From: Pasteurella multocida subsp. multocida OH4807
GTDB lineage: Bacteria; Pseudomonadota; Gammaproteobacteria; Enterobacterales; Pasteurellaceae
DNA: 64,000 nt
Assembly: GCA_000973525.1 (NCBI GenBank)
Contig: CP004391.1
Location: 434,001 to 498,000 of the forward strand
Direction of reading: 5' to 3'
In this document: piece by piece, positions 9,040 through 18,723 of the stretch
Numbering within the stretch: the first letter of the stretch is position 1
How the letters are laid out: the number at the start of each line of letters is the position of its first letter
Notes under the pieces: generated by a model
What the model saw: the letters and a program-made list of their open reading frames with translations, nothing else
Databases searched by the model: none
Told to the model about the DNA's origin: nothing
Translations under genes and position numbers: made by a program

Positions 9040-10113
9040 TTAGCGATTTTGGGCTTTGTCTCTTAATAAATGGTCAAGCAAAACAATTGCCACCATTGCT
9101 TCTGCAATAGGGACAGCTCGAATCCCAACGCAAGGATCGTGACGCCCTTTTGTTACCACTTCCACAGGTTCATTTTGCAAATTAACTGAGCGTCCTGGAA
9201 TTGTAATGCTTGAAGTCGGTTTTAACGCGATGGTTGCAATGATAGGTTGCCCAGAACTGATTCCTCCCAAAATCCCACCAGCATGGTTAGATAAAAAGCC
9301 TGTTGGCGTCATTTCATCACGATGCTGCGAGCCACGCTGAGTCACGACTTCAAATCCATCACCAATTTCCACTGCTTTTACCGCATTAATTCCCATCAAT
9401 GCATGAGCAAGATCTGCATCCAGCCGATCAAAGACAGGTTCACCTAAACCCACGGGGACATGCTCTGCGACTACAGTAAGTTTGGCGCCTATCGAATCAC
9501 CGTCTTTTTTTAATTGACGGATCACTTCATCAAATTTTTCGACCGCACATGGATCTGGACAAAAGAAAGGATTGCGATTGACTTGCTGCCAATCAATTTG
9601 TTCAATCCTTTGTGGTGCAATTTTTATGTCACCGATCTGTGACAGAAAACCACGCACTTCAACACCAAAATATTCACGCAAATATTTTTTCGCAATCGCC
9701 CCCGCTGCAACACGCATTGCTGTTTCACGCGCAGAAGAACGTCCACCACCGCGATAATCACGAATACCGTATTTTTGTTGGTAAGTGAAATCAGCATGCC
9801 CTGGACGAAAACGATCTTTAATGTCACCATAATCTTGTGAACGCTGATCTGCGTTTTTGATAATCATACCGATACTGGTTCCAGTCGTTTTTCCGTCAAA
9901 CACACCAGATAAAATTTGTACTTCATCATCTTCACGGCGTGGTGTGGTATAACGCGAGGTTCCCGGTTTACGACGGTCTAAATCTGGCTGAATATCTGCT
10001 TCAGATAACGTCATTCCAGGCGGTACACCATCGACAATACAGCCTAAAGCAATACCATGTGACTCACCGAATGTGGTCACACGAAAAAGCTGTCCAATAC
10101 TATTTCCCGCCAT
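9040..10113 (-). CDS. aroC: Chorismate synthase
   Basis: Last step of the shikimate pathway: 5-enolpyruvylshikimate-3-phosphate to chorismate, needing reduced FMN. The 357-residue protein shows the family signatures GESHG at residues 16-20, [12 protein letters not shown] near residue 120 and the C-terminal [18 protein letters not shown]. Only 3 bases separate it from the mscK stop upstream, so its ribosome site (agaagga) lies inside the end of mscK and translation is probably coupled. Chorismate also feeds menaquinone synthesis, to which nearby menE belongs, though that link is only suggestive. Confidence 0.98.
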   Translation of the reverse strand: MAGNSIGQLFRVTTFGESHGIALGCIVDGVPPGMTLSEADIQPDLDRRKPGTSRYTTPRREDDEVQILSGVFDGKTTGTSIGMIIKNADQRSQDYGDIKDRFRPGHADFTYQQKYGIRDYRGGGRSSARETAMRVAAGAIAKKYLREYFGVEVRGFLSQIGDIKIAPQRIEQIDWQQVNRNPFFCPDPCAVEKFDEVIRQLKKDGDSIGAKLTVVAEHVPVGLGEPVFDRLDADLAHALMGINAVKAVEIGDGFEVVTQRGSQHRDEMTPTGFLSNHAGGILGGISSGQPIIATIALKPTSSITIPGRSVNLQNEPVEVVTKGRHDPCVGIRAVPIAEAMVAIVLLDHLLRDKAQNR

Positions 10114-10116
10114 GTT

Positions 10117-13100
10117 TTATCCTTCTTGTTTTTTCACTGGAAAACATTGTTGATTAATTTTCACTTCTTCATTTGTCGTTTGATTTTTAATAAATACATC
10201 CAATTGATTAAATGAAATATCTACACCATTTTCTTCAAATAATTGATTAATACGACGATTTAGGAAGTCAACCGTTGGGTTACGATCTGCTAATTTACCT
10301 ACATATAAGCGCAATTCATGATCCAATGAGCTCGCACCAAACGTTAAGAAATAAACCACTGGTTCTGGATCCTGTAACACGCGATCACATTCACTTGCCG
10401 CTTGCAACAACAGGCGTTTCGTTAATTCTAAATCAGAACCATAACCCACCCCGACGCGAATGACAACGCGTGTAATGGAATCATTTAATGCCCAGTTGAC
10501 TAAACGTTCTGTCACAAAGGCTTTGTTCGGTACAATCACTTCTTTACGATCAAAATCAATTAAGGTCGTTGAACGAATACGGATTTTAGAGACTGTTCCT
10601 GAGTATTCTCCAATCGTAATTACATCACCAATACGTACTGGGCGTTCAAATAAAATAATTAATCCCGACACAAAGTTAGCAAAAATTTCTTGTAAACCGA
10701 ACCCCAAACCAACAGACAGTGCGGCAAATAGCCATTGCAATTTCGACCAAGACATTCCGAGTGTTGAAAATGCTAAACCTGCGCCAATCGCAATAATAAA
10801 ATAGGTAGCTAATGTCGTAATCGTGTATGGCGTACCTTGTGAAAAACTCATACGTGAAAACACAAGTACTTCGAGTAATCCACCAATATTGCGCACCAAG
10901 GCGTACATGGCGATCAGGATCACGACTGCAAGCAATAAATTTAATAACGTAATGGATTCCATTACCGTCCCTGCCGCAGTCGTCACGGTTTGCTGCCAGA
11001 GTGTCACGCCTTGTAAATAATATGCGACAGTCACAAGATCAGCCCACACCCAATACAGCATACCAAATAGCAAGACAGTTAACAGTAAATCCGTTACACG
11101 TAGCATCTGATCTTTGACTTGAGCAATACCAAGGATTTCATTTTGTTGTAAATCAATCCCCATCCCCAATTCTTCTTCCGTTTCGACTTTTGTTAACGAT
11201 TGTTGCTGCTCATATTTATCTTTCATACGGTTATAAGATAAACGACGCGAAGAAACGGTAAGTGCACGATGCACCACATTCTTCAACACTAACCAAATCA
11301 CGACCACAAAATAAGAGGACATTAGATGTTGCATTAAATTGAGTGCCGTATAGTAATATCCCATGACAACTAACGCGATGAGAATAATCGGTGCAGCGAC
11401 TAAGAAAAAACGCCCTAATTTGAGCACAAAATGAATCGATTTCGCTCGACCTTCCACGTTATCTTCATAAGATTTCACTGCATTCTGAACACGTGGACCA
11501 ATGATTAATAGTGAAATAAACAACACCGAGATTGTGATCACTTGACCAATCACATCATTAGTAATCCCCGTTTCTAAGTGAGTAAAGATTGAGGCATTAA
11601 TCCACAACGCCGAGATCCATACCGAACGCCCAAAAACGCGATAGAACGTATCCACACTTTCTTTTGGCATATTAAAATGACGGTAAGCAATCCCGTTTGG
11701 GCGCAATAGTGACAGCATAAAGGCAAAAAATAGCCAGTATCCGACCATACTCAAGACCCAACTGGCAACACTTAATGGTTCTTCAAAACCGATATACACC
11801 ATCAAAACTAAGAAGGCAAAAAAGAGTAAGGTGCTCGGTAAACACAGAATCAATGTCCAAAGCAACGCTTCGGGGGTATGCCACTGGCTATCGGAATTTA
11901 ATGTATTAATTTTTTGGTTAATATACGTTAAACGCTGCTTAATTTTTACTTTTTGTAATTGAATAAATGTACTTAAACTCAGCAAAAAAACAATCAACAA
12001 CGTCGCTGGGATCAAATCCTCACGCCAATTAGAAAAATTAATTTGTTTAACCATTTCTGATACTTCCAATTGGAAAGCGGGTAAGAAATTTTTCACCCAG
12101 TCTAAATCCATTGGCGCATTACTTTTTACCCAAAAGCTTTGTTGCTGCAATTTGCTTTGTAATTGATCACTAATTGATGTGACTTGTTTCTGATTCAATT
12201 CAATATTGATGACCAAATTAAGCTGATTATTGAGCAAGCTAATCATATCTGAAAACAATTTACGACGTTCTTGTAATACCGTATCAAGTTGTTTCTTTTC
12301 TGCTGCAGAAAAATGCGTTTGCCCCTTTTTCTCAAGATTCGCAATATATTCTTGCGTATCATACAAATTATCGCGAGCTTCCGTCAGATCAAAGATTTTT
12401 ACGCGTAAATCCGTAATACGTTTTGATAAGCCACTGATCATTTCATCTTGTGGTAATAGCTCTTTCTGTTTATTAATAATACGAGACAGAACTAATGAAC
12501 CTTGTAACGCGCTGATTTGATCTTCAATATTCCGTTGTGTTTGTTGTAAATTGTTTAAGACATTTTTAATACGCAAATTATCTTGAGACAAGTCATTCAT
12601 TTCTGTCGTTTGTTGCACCAATTCTTGACTCAGCTTCACATTCATTTCAAGCTGGCGAGCAATTTCTGGGTGCGATGTGGCCTTGTTATCTTGTTGAGAC
12701 TTCGTTAGTTGTTCAACTTGATTTTGCGACTCTTTTAAATATTTGGTATTGATTGCATCTTGCAAATGCTTGACTTGTTCTTGTAATTGAACTTGTTCGA
12801 CATTTTTCGCTTCTAACTGAACAGTATATAACGTCGTTAAAACATTATTTCCCTGCAATAACACTTTATTAAACACATTTTGTAATTCAAGTAACTTTAA
12901 TTCTGTTTCAAATTTACGCTGTGCGCTAGGTTGAATATCGGGCGCAGCCAATTGCTTATTAATTTCTTGTACACGCGTTAAATTAGCATTCAAGGTCACT
13001 TGTGCGCGCTCAGGTGCCGTACGTAATGTCACTAATTCGGTATTGATATTCGTTGTATTCGCCTGTACTTGTTGTAATTGCTGTTGTGCAGTTAACAATT

Positions 13101-13461
13101 TAGTTTGTAAATCCGCTAATGCCAATTTTTCCAACTCTATTACGGTTGGACCTTTTTTATTTTTTAATAGCGTTAATTGTTCTTGTGCTTTTTGTGTTTG
13201 CTCTGCTGCACTATCAATGCGTGCTTCTAAGGACTTGATATCCGCTTTTTGTTTATCTACTTTAGTCAGTAACGCTAAGGTTTCTTCTAAATTTTGCACC
13301 ACAATCTTATTGTTTGGATCATTCTGATCAGCGCTTTTCGCAATTTTTAATTGTGCTTGGATATCCGTTTCAGTCGGAGTCTGTGCAAAAATTGGGGTAT
13401 TGAGCATAAAACATAAGCTCAAGCCAAAACATAATGTCGTGAATACACTGGTTTTCTTCAT
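10117..13461 (-). CDS. mscK: Large mechanosensitive channel, MscK/KefA type
   Basis: An 1114-residue member of the MscS superfamily that opens under membrane tension; MscK is gated by tension plus external K+. Layout: signal peptide (about 26 residues, ending IFA); a long Gln/Leu-rich periplasmic coiled-coil region to about residue 480; roughly eleven membrane segments; and the MscS module in the last 280 residues, with a GLGFGLQEIFANFVSGL pore helix and then the beta domain (RPVRIGDVITIG, a classic MscS sequence). Its start overlaps the menE stop by 4 bases (ATGA), implying translational coupling. MscM (YjeP)-like proteins share this architecture, so the exact paralog is less certain than the family. 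Confidence 0.88.
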   Translation of the reverse strand: MKKTSVFTTLCFGLSLCFMLNTPIFAQTPTETDIQAQLKIAKSADQNDPNNKIVVQNLEETLALLTKVDKQKADIKSLEARIDSAAEQTQKAQEQLTLLKNKKGPTVIELEKLALADLQTKLLTAQQQLQQVQANTTNINTELVTLRTAPERAQVTLNANLTRVQEINKQLAAPDIQPSAQRKFETELKLLELQNVFNKVLLQGNNVLTTLYTVQLEAKNVEQVQLQEQVKHLQDAINTKYLKESQNQVEQLTKSQQDNKATSHPEIARQLEMNVKLSQELVQQTTEMNDLSQDNLRIKNVLNNLQQTQRNIEDQISALQGSLVLSRIINKQKELLPQDEMISGLSKRITDLRVKIFDLTEARDNLYDTQEYIANLEKKGQTHFSAAEKKQLDTVLQERRKLFSDMISLLNNQLNLVINIELNQKQVTSISDQLQSKLQQQSFWVKSNAPMDLDWVKNFLPAFQLEVSEMVKQINFSNWREDLIPATLLIVFLLSLSTFIQLQKVKIKQRLTYINQKINTLNSDSQWHTPEALLWTLILCLPSTLLFFAFLVLMVYIGFEEPLSVASWVLSMVGYWLFFAFMLSLLRPNGIAYRHFNMPKESVDTFYRVFGRSVWISALWINASIFTHLETGITNDVIGQVITISVLFISLLIIGPRVQNAVKSYEDNVEGRAKSIHFVLKLGRFFLVAAPIILIALVVMGYYYTALNLMQHLMSSYFVVVIWLVLKNVVHRALTVSSRRLSYNRMKDKYEQQQSLTKVETEEELGMGIDLQQNEILGIAQVKDQMLRVTDLLLTVLLFGMLYWVWADLVTVAYYLQGVTLWQQTVTTAAGTVMESITLLNLLLAVVILIAMYALVRNIGGLLEVLVFSRMSFSQGTPYTITTLATYFIIAIGAGLAFSTLGMSWSKLQWLFAALSVGLGFGLQEIFANFVSGLIILFERPVRIGDVITIGEYSGTVSKIRIRSTTLIDFDRKEVIVPNKAFVTERLVNWALNDSITRVVIRVGVGYGSDLELTKRLLLQAASECDRVLQDPEPVVYFLTFGASSLDHELRLYVGKLADRNPTVDFLNRRINQLFEENGVDISFNQLDVFIKNQTTNEEVKINQQCFPVKKQEG

Positions 13462-14873
13462 TCCTGATTTTTTCCTACTAATTTTTCTAATTCAATTTTT
13501 AAATCTGCCCGAGAAATTTTAATCGCACCTTGCTGTAAGGTTTGTGAGTCCAGTTGAAAATACTGTACTGGATGTTTAAATTTTTCTAATTTGTCACTTA
13601 ACCAATCCTGTAATTGCTGTACTAATGTGAGTGAAAATGGTTGAGTAAATTCAATAAATGCAACGGGACGATGACCAAACTCCAGATCATTTTTTGGTAA
13701 AACAAACACTTGCTTAACAAATTGCCATTGTTGAATCCATTTTTCAATCTCTTCTGGCTGAATATTTTCACCACCAGAAATGAACATATTATCAACTCGC
13801 CCTAAAATAACCAACTCATTATCGCACCACATACCTTTATCTTTTGTTTGTAACCAACCTTGCTGATTAGTAAGGGGAAAAATCATTCCATTTTTCCAAT
13901 AGCCTAACGCGAGTCCCGCCCCTTTTAGCCAAATTTCTTGTTCAACTAATTGGTATTCTCGATTCATCAACGGTTGCCCTACTCCGCGCTTTTCATCACT
14001 TAACTTCGCAAACACCGTTGATGCCATTTCTGTCATACCATAACCAGAATAACTGTTTACTTGCCACGCAGTTAACTGTTGCGTTAACTCAGGGGAGATC
14101 TGTGCTCCCCCTAATAAAATATGCGCAGTTTTAACATGTTGAATCGCGTGTTCTCGCCAATACGTTAATAAACGCTGTAACTGGGTTGGGACCAGAGACA
14201 CATGCGAGACCTCCGATACAGAAGCATAAAAATCTGCCTGAGGAAAATGCAGTACCGCACCTGTCAGTAGCCAACGCCACACAATTCCTTGCCCAGACAC
14301 GTGATACAGCGGCAAAGACAATAACCAGCTATTTTTTTCACTAAATTGCATTAATTGACACACGCCTTCTGCATTATCAAGGTGTGCTTGTACATGGTGC
14401 ACCACGGCTTTCGGTCGCCCTGTCGAACCCGATGTCAACGTCATGGTTGCTGGACGTAAAAACGCGGCAGAATCTGACCGCACTATTGAGTCGTCTATCG
14501 CATGAGCAATATCGAGATTAAGACAAAGTGGCTGACAGCCCTCTACAACTAACGGGATTAAAGAAAAATAAAATTGGATATCTGCATCAAGACACACTTG
14601 CTGAATTTTTTCACGAGAAAAGGCGGGATTAAGCGGTAATACTCGCGCACCGAGCTGAATTGTTGCAAGGTACAGACAGAGTAATGTCATCTCATTTTTA
14701 CCACAAAGGGCTACGCCACTTTGTTCTGATACCCCTTGTGCTTGTAAAAGCGCCGCATCATGCTGAATGCGTTGATTAAGCTGTTGCCACGTAAAAACCT
14801 CGCCTTGCGAATTGTGCAAGGCGATTTGGTTCATTTTCGTTGAATCATGTGCAAATTGTTGCCAAGGAAACAT
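13458..14873 (-). CDS. menE: O-succinylbenzoate--CoA ligase (menaquinone)
   Basis: Activates o-succinylbenzoate with ATP and CoA in menaquinone synthesis. The 471-residue protein is an ANL-superfamily adenylate-forming enzyme: P-loop-like TLTSGSTGRPKAVVHH near residues 144-159, the SGYGMTEMAS motif near 278, and the GRVDNMFISGGENIQPEEIE hinge near 365-384. The closing K-I-S-R near the end supplies the usual C-terminal lysine. It lies 2 bases downstream of seqA and overlaps mscK by 4 bases. Other men genes are not in the window, so menE is detached from a men cluster here. Confidence 0.92.
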   Translation of the reverse strand: MFPWQQFAHDSTKMNQIALHNSQGEVFTWQQLNQRIQHDAALLQAQGVSEQSGVALCGKNEMTLLCLYLATIQLGARVLPLNPAFSREKIQQVCLDADIQFYFSLIPLVVEGCQPLCLNLDIAHAIDDSIVRSDSAAFLRPATMTLTSGSTGRPKAVVHHVQAHLDNAEGVCQLMQFSEKNSWLLSLPLYHVSGQGIVWRWLLTGAVLHFPQADFYASVSEVSHVSLVPTQLQRLLTYWREHAIQHVKTAHILLGGAQISPELTQQLTAWQVNSYSGYGMTEMASTVFAKLSDEKRGVGQPLMNREYQLVEQEIWLKGAGLALGYWKNGMIFPLTNQQGWLQTKDKGMWCDNELVILGRVDNMFISGGENIQPEEIEKWIQQWQFVKQVFVLPKNDLEFGHRPVAFIEFTQPFSLTLVQQLQDWLSDKLEKFKHPVQYFQLDSQTLQQGAIKISRADLKIELEKLVGKNQE

Positions 14874-14875
14874 GA

Positions 14876-15514
14876 TTAATTTGCAATAAAATAGGTTCTA
14901 ACTTCGTCAATCAGCTCAGTGGGTAAATGCATAGATTGCATGGCACCTTCCAACATCAGCATTTTACGCCCACTGTTCGTGTTAGTAATTACCCAATAAG
15001 GCGTGTCTGGGATTTGTTTTGGCTTAGTATGATTTCCAGCCATCAATAACGTGCCCTCATCTCGAGCAAAATAAACACGTGTACGTCCTTGCAGTGATTC
15101 TGTTGCTTGCGCAAAGCTCTCTGGATTCGTCCGATAAAGTACTTTTAACAGATTTAAAAAACGTACAACCGCTTTCGTTTCTTGTTGAAATTCACTTGAG
15201 TTTATTAGATCACGCACTTTAGTCACAACATGCTGAATGGACTCATCAGATTGTTTCTTCGGCAACACTTTCGGCTCAACTAAGCACGCCTCTTGCTCAG
15301 ATTCTGCTGCTGGCTTTGCGTCTGCCACGGGTGAAAGGCTTGGCATCACCTCTTGCTGTCCATTTGCTTGTGGCACCACAACTTCTACTTTTTGTGTATT
15401 TTTATTCGAAAAATTAAGCAAACGGCGCAAAATATCAGACGCACTTTCGCCAATAGATTGCGTTTGGCTTGCAATATATTGATAAAGCTCTTCATCCACC
15501 TCAATAATTTTCAT
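14876..15514 (-). CDS. seqA: Negative modulator of replication initiation SeqA
   Basis: Binds hemimethylated GATC sites at oriC and behind forks, delaying re-initiation. I take the start at 15514 (MKIIEVDEELYQYIAS, the canonical N terminus, preceded by a strong ggagg site); an upstream in-frame Met at 15556 adds 14 residues that are not family-like. The product has 212 residues: the N-terminal multimerisation domain (1-35), a Gln/Pro/Glu-rich linker longer than in E. coli (181 residues), and the C-terminal DNA-binding domain with GRTRVYFARDEGTLL and NTNSGRKM. It is divergent from ybfF by 88 bases, the conserved seqA/ybfF arrangement. Confidence 0.96.
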   Translation of the reverse strand: MKIIEVDEELYQYIASQTQSIGESASDILRRLLNFSNKNTQKVEVVVPQANGQQEVMPSLSPVADAKPAAESEQEACLVEPKVLPKKQSDESIQHVVTKVRDLINSSEFQQETKAVVRFLNLLKVLYRTNPESFAQATESLQGRTRVYFARDEGTLLMAGNHTKPKQIPDTPYWVITNTNSGRKMLMLEGAMQSMHLPTELIDEVRTYFIAN

Positions 15515-15602
15515 TTTTTCCTCCACTTGCTTGATCTCTTTCAGATTTTGCCACATTATAACGATTTATTTACAAATACTCTATATACAATCTATACAAA
15601 TT

Positions 15603-16391
15603 ATGTCTGAACAACCTTTACTGAACTTTCAGTTTCATCAATTAAAACAAACAATTAACCTGCCAACGTTAGTTTTTATCCATGGTTTATTTGGTGATAT
15701 GAATAATTTAGGCATAATTGCTCGTGCATTCAGTGAAAAATATTCAATTCTACGAGTCGATCTGCGCAATCATGGTCAAAGCTTTCACCATAATGAAATG
15801 AATTATGACTTGATGGCAAAGGACCTAGCAAACGTGATTACGCATCTTAAACTGAATAGCGTCATTTTAGTTGGACATTCAATGGGCGGGAAAACCGCCA
15901 TGAAAATGGCCGCGCTTTTCCCCAATCTTGTTGAAAAATTGATTGTGATTGATATTGCACCGCTTCAATATAGCCATCATGGGCACGATAGCGTTTTTGC
16001 GGGATTATTTGCGACTAAAGCCGCGCAACCGAATACACGCCAAGAAGCGAAAAAGATCCTAGCTAAACACATTCCCGAAGAGGCAGTTCAACAATTCATG
16101 CTCAAATCTTTTGATAACCAATCACCTGAATACTTCCGTTTCAACTTAACAGGATTGAAACAAAATTACCCTCATATTATGGATTGGCAACCTTGCTATA
16201 GCGAAGTACCCACCCTCTTCATTCGAGGTGGCGATTCTCATTACATTAAGCCTGAAGATACCTCACAAATTTTAGCCCAATTTCCTCATGCCAGCGCCTT
16301 TACGATCAATGGTTGTGGACACTGGGTTCATGCGGAAAAACCCGAATTTGTTATTCGCGCTATTGAAAGATTTTTAATATCAAATAAATAG
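15603..16391 (+). CDS. ybfF: Alpha/beta-hydrolase esterase YbfF
   Basis: A 262-residue cytoplasmic acyl esterase. Visible are the oxyanion region VFIHGLFGD near residue 23, the nucleophile elbow GHSMGGK near residue 92 (Ser), and the C-terminal catalytic His in NGCGHWVHAEKPE. The start at 15603 (MSEQPLLNF) agrees with the family; an upstream ATG at 15531 would reach into the promoter region of seqA. It is the first of ybfF-ybfE-fldA-fur, an order shared with E. coli. In vitro YbfF prefers short acyl esters and acyl-CoA, but the physiological substrate is not established. Confidence 0.92.
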   Translation: MSEQPLLNFQFHQLKQTINLPTLVFIHGLFGDMNNLGIIARAFSEKYSILRVDLRNHGQSFHHNEMNYDLMAKDLANVITHLKLNSVILVGHSMGGKTAMKMAALFPNLVEKLIVIDIAPLQYSHHGHDSVFAGLFATKAAQPNTRQEAKKILAKHIPEEAVQQFMLKSFDNQSPEYFRFNLTGLKQNYPHIMDWQPCYSEVPTLFIRGGDSHYIKPEDTSQILAQFPHASAFTINGCGHWVHAEKPEFVIRAIERFLISNK

Positions 16392-16458
16392 GACCTCCGC
16401 ACAGAAATTCGTGTTTTAATCCCACATGAATTGTGTTATAGTTCAGCATTAATTTAGT

Positions 16459-16486
16459 TGTGGCTTATCATTCTCACTTAGCCACA
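16459..16486. other. Hairpin upstream of ybfE
   Basis: A 7-bp inverted repeat (TGTGGCT with AGCCACA) around a 14-base loop in the 115-base ybfF-ybfE gap. No U-tract follows. It could be an attenuator or an operator; no LexA box was seen here. Confidence 0.3.
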
Positions 16487-16506
16487 GATTTTCAGTGATT
16501 TGGTAC

Positions 16507-16791
16507 ATGGCAAAACAAGACGTAGATTGCATCACATTAGATCTGTTTGCTCATACTCCAAAAGTTGGACGTCCTAAAACAAATCCACTGAGTCGTGCAC
16601 AACAAATTCGTATCAACAAACGGAATCAATTAAAGCGTGATAAATCCAGTGGATTAAAACGCGTCGAATTAAAATTGCATACGGATTTAGTTGAACAACT
16701 GGAAGATTTGGCGACAACGTTGAATGTGAGTCGATCAGAAGTGATCGTAACGATTTTACAAGATTATTTTAATACTCAAGAAGATAGGTAA
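16507..16791 (+). CDS. ybfE: YbfE/LexA-regulated-family ribbon-helix-helix protein
   Basis: A 94-residue basic protein from the Met at 16507; the ATG at 16495 adds MIWY and is less likely. The C-terminal half reads as a CopG-like ribbon-helix-helix: a VELKLHTDLVEQLEDLA strand-helix, then LNVSRSEVIVTILQDYF. The N-terminal half is Arg/Lys-rich. Its E. coli neighbour-equivalent YbfE is annotated LexA-regulated, but no LexA box is evident upstream here. It lies 4 bases before fldA, so it is probably co-transcribed. DNA binding is inferred and its targets are unknown. Confidence 0.85.
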   Translation: MAKQDVDCITLDLFAHTPKVGRPKTNPLSRAQQIRINKRNQLKRDKSSGLKRVELKLHTDLVEQLEDLATTLNVSRSEVIVTILQDYFNTQEDR

Positions 16792-16795
16792 CGAA

Positions 16796-17320
16796 ATGGC
16801 TGTTGTTGGTTTATTTTATGGCAGTGATACAGGCAATACAGAAAATATTGCTAAAATGATTCAAAAACAACTTGGTAGTGATTTAGTTGATGTGCGAGAC
16901 ATTGCTAAAAGTACAAAAGAAGATATTGAAGCATATGACTTCTTAATGATAGGTATTCCAACTTGGTACTACGGCGAGGCCCAATGTGATTGGGATGACT
17001 TCTTCCCTACGCTAGAAGAAATTGACTTTACAGATAAATTAGTTGCTATTTTTGGCTGTGGTGACCAAGAAGATTATGCTGAATATTTCTGTGATGCAAT
17101 GGGAACAGTACGTAATATCATCGAACCCAAAGGAGCGATCATTGTTGGTCACTGGTCAACCGAAGGCTACAATTTTGAAGTTTCACAAGCGCTTGTTGAT
17201 GATCACACATTTGTTGGCTTATGTATTGATGAAGATCGCCAACCTGAATTAACAGCTGAGCGTGTTGAAAAATGGGTTAAACAGGTTTTTGACGAAATGT
17301 GTTTAGCAGAACTTGCATAA
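16796..17320 (+). CDS. fldA: Flavodoxin 1
   Basis: Small FMN electron carrier (174 residues) for biotin, methionine and anaerobic radical enzymes. The phosphate-binding loop GSDTGNTE lies at residues 9-16. The isoalloxazine-stacking aromatics are in PTWYYGE (Trp/Tyr near residue 57) and in the GCGDQEDYAEYFCD segment, typical of long-chain flavodoxins. fldA just ahead of fur is a conserved gammaproteobacterial pair linking flavodoxin to iron supply. The fur start lies 25 bases downstream. Confidence 0.97.
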   Translation: MAVVGLFYGSDTGNTENIAKMIQKQLGSDLVDVRDIAKSTKEDIEAYDFLMIGIPTWYYGEAQCDWDDFFPTLEEIDFTDKLVAIFGCGDQEDYAEYFCDAMGTVRNIIEPKGAIIVGHWSTEGYNFEVSQALVDDHTFVGLCIDEDRQPELTAERVEKWVKQVFDEMCLAELA

Positions 17321-17345
17321 GTGCAAAATGAGAGAAGGGGCAATT

Positions 17346-17786
17346 ATGTCTGAAGAAAATATCAAACTGTTGAAAAAAGCTGGGCTGAAAATTACTGAAC
17401 CTCGTTTAACTATTTTAGCATTAATGCAAGAACATAAGATGGAACATTTTTCTGCAGAAGATGTCTACAAAATGTTGTTAGAACGCGGTGAAGAGATTGG
17501 TTTAGCCACGGTTTATCGCGTATTAAATCAATTTGATGAAGCGAATATTTTAACCCGTCATAATTTTGAAGGGAATAAATCTGTTTTTGAGCTTGCGCCA
17601 ACCGAGCATCATGATCACATTATCTGTGTTGATTGCGGTAAAGTTTTTGAATTTAATGATGACATTATCGAAAAACGTCAGCGCGAAATCAGTAAACAAC
17701 ACGGGATTGAACTCGCCACACATAGCTTATACCTTTATGGTAAATGTAGCGATATTAATAACTGTGATGAAAATGGCAAAAAATAA
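17346..17786 (+). CDS. fur: Ferric uptake regulator
   Basis: Fe2+-dependent repressor of iron-uptake genes. I place the start at 17346 (MSEENIKLLKKAG, after an agaagggg site), giving 146 residues; the open frame begins at 17313 inside the fldA tail. The winged-helix half ends near residue 85 with LATVYRVLNQFDEA, and the dimerisation half has EHHDHIICVDCGKVFEF with the zinc cysteines, HGIELATHSLYLYGKC and a second Cys near the C terminus (DINNC). A candidate target, the TonB-dependent receptor at 27.5 kb, lies 10 kb away. Confidence 0.97.
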   Translation: MSEENIKLLKKAGLKITEPRLTILALMQEHKMEHFSAEDVYKMLLERGEEIGLATVYRVLNQFDEANILTRHNFEGNKSVFELAPTEHHDHIICVDCGKVFEFNDDIIEKRQREISKQHGIELATHSLYLYGKCSDINNCDENGKK

Positions 17787-17804
17787 TTGCTGACAAACTT
17801 GTAT

Positions 17805-17835
17805 AAAAAAGCTGAGTCATTCGCTCAGCTTTTTT
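17805..17835. terminator. Bidirectional terminator between fur and ubiG
   Basis: A 12-bp stem AAAAAAGCTGAG / CTCAGCTTTTTT with a 7-base loop and T-tracts on both strands, between convergent fur and ubiG stops. Confidence 0.9.
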
Positions 17836-17842
17836 TTATCTC

Positions 17843-18571
17843 TTAAGATTGCACTCGAAAACTCGCCATATAATTTGCACTGACATCTTTATTCAACCAG
17901 AATTTGCTGGTTAGTGGATTATAGTGGTACCCAACCATATCCACACAATTCAACTGTGCAACATCACACCAATTTAATAACTCAGCAGGCTTAATAAATT
18001 TTTCATAATCATGAGTGCCTTTAGGGAGTATTTTTAACACATATTCTGCGCCCAGCACCACTAACGTCCACGCTTTCAATGTGCGATTAATCGTTGAAAA
18101 GAAAATCACACCATTTGGTTTCAACAACTGTTTACAACTGGCAATAATTGAACTTGGATCAGGCACGTGCTCCAACATTTCCATGCACGTGATCACATCA
18201 AATTTCGCCTCGTCCCCTTTTTCGGCATAATGTGCGGTCTGATTTTGTAGAAACTCTTCAACCGTAATTTGTTGATAGTCAATATGTAACCCATTTTCAA
18301 GTGCATGCTTCTTCGCGACCTGCAAGGGCGCTGACGACATATCAATCCCCGTTACATGTGCACCTTGTTTCGCCATACTTTCGGACAAAATACCGCCGCC
18401 ACAACCGACATCCAGCACCCTCTTACCCATCAATCCTTTCGCATGTTGAGTAATGTAGCCTAAACGTAGCGGATTCAGTTGATGAATTGGTTTAAAATCC
18501 CCTTGTGGATCCCACCAACTTTTTGCCATTTTTTCAAATTTATCAAGTTCTTGCTGATCGATATTTTGCAT
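17843..18571 (-). CDS. ubiG: Ubiquinone/demethylubiquinone O-methyltransferase UbiG
   Basis: SAM-dependent enzyme performing both O-methylations in ubiquinone synthesis. The start at 18571 ([16 protein letters not shown]) matches the family; an earlier in-frame Met at 18622 is not family-like. The 242-residue product has the SAM motif [14 protein letters not shown] near residue 50, the acidic GIDMS loop after it, and [13 protein letters not shown] near 125. WWDP in the N-terminal region is characteristic of UbiG. It is transcribed convergently with fur and divergently from gyrA. Confidence 0.95.
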   Translation of the reverse strand: MQNIDQQELDKFEKMAKSWWDPQGDFKPIHQLNPLRLGYITQHAKGLMGKRVLDVGCGGGILSESMAKQGAHVTGIDMSSAPLQVAKKHALENGLHIDYQQITVEEFLQNQTAHYAEKGDEAKFDVITCMEMLEHVPDPSSIIASCKQLLKPNGVIFFSTINRTLKAWTLVVLGAEYVLKILPKGTHDYEKFIKPAELLNWCDVAQLNCVDMVGYHYNPLTSKFWLNKDVSANYMASFRVQS

Positions 18572-18667
18572 GAGATTTCTTCTTATGATTTTGAATAGAA
18601 ACAATGCGTTATTATTCCGCAAATCTCATAAAATTTCACTATAAAATTAGGGGAACAACAGATTTTA

Positions 18668-18676
18668 TGCTATAAT
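18668..18676 (+). promoter_or_regulatory. gyrA extended -10 promoter
   Basis: TGC-TATAAT, a perfect extended -10 element, 48 bases before the gyrA start. No good -35 hexamer sits at the right distance, which an extended -10 can tolerate. Confidence 0.6.
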
Positions 18677-18723
18677 TCCACCAATTTTTTGATTAATCAA
18701 ACTCAATGATTAGGAAGTTTTCA

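Noticed and set aside
16392..16506. LexA box upstream of ybfE
   Set aside because: The E. coli relative is annotated LexA-regulated, but no CTGT-N8-ACAG-like sequence is visible; only a hairpin is present.
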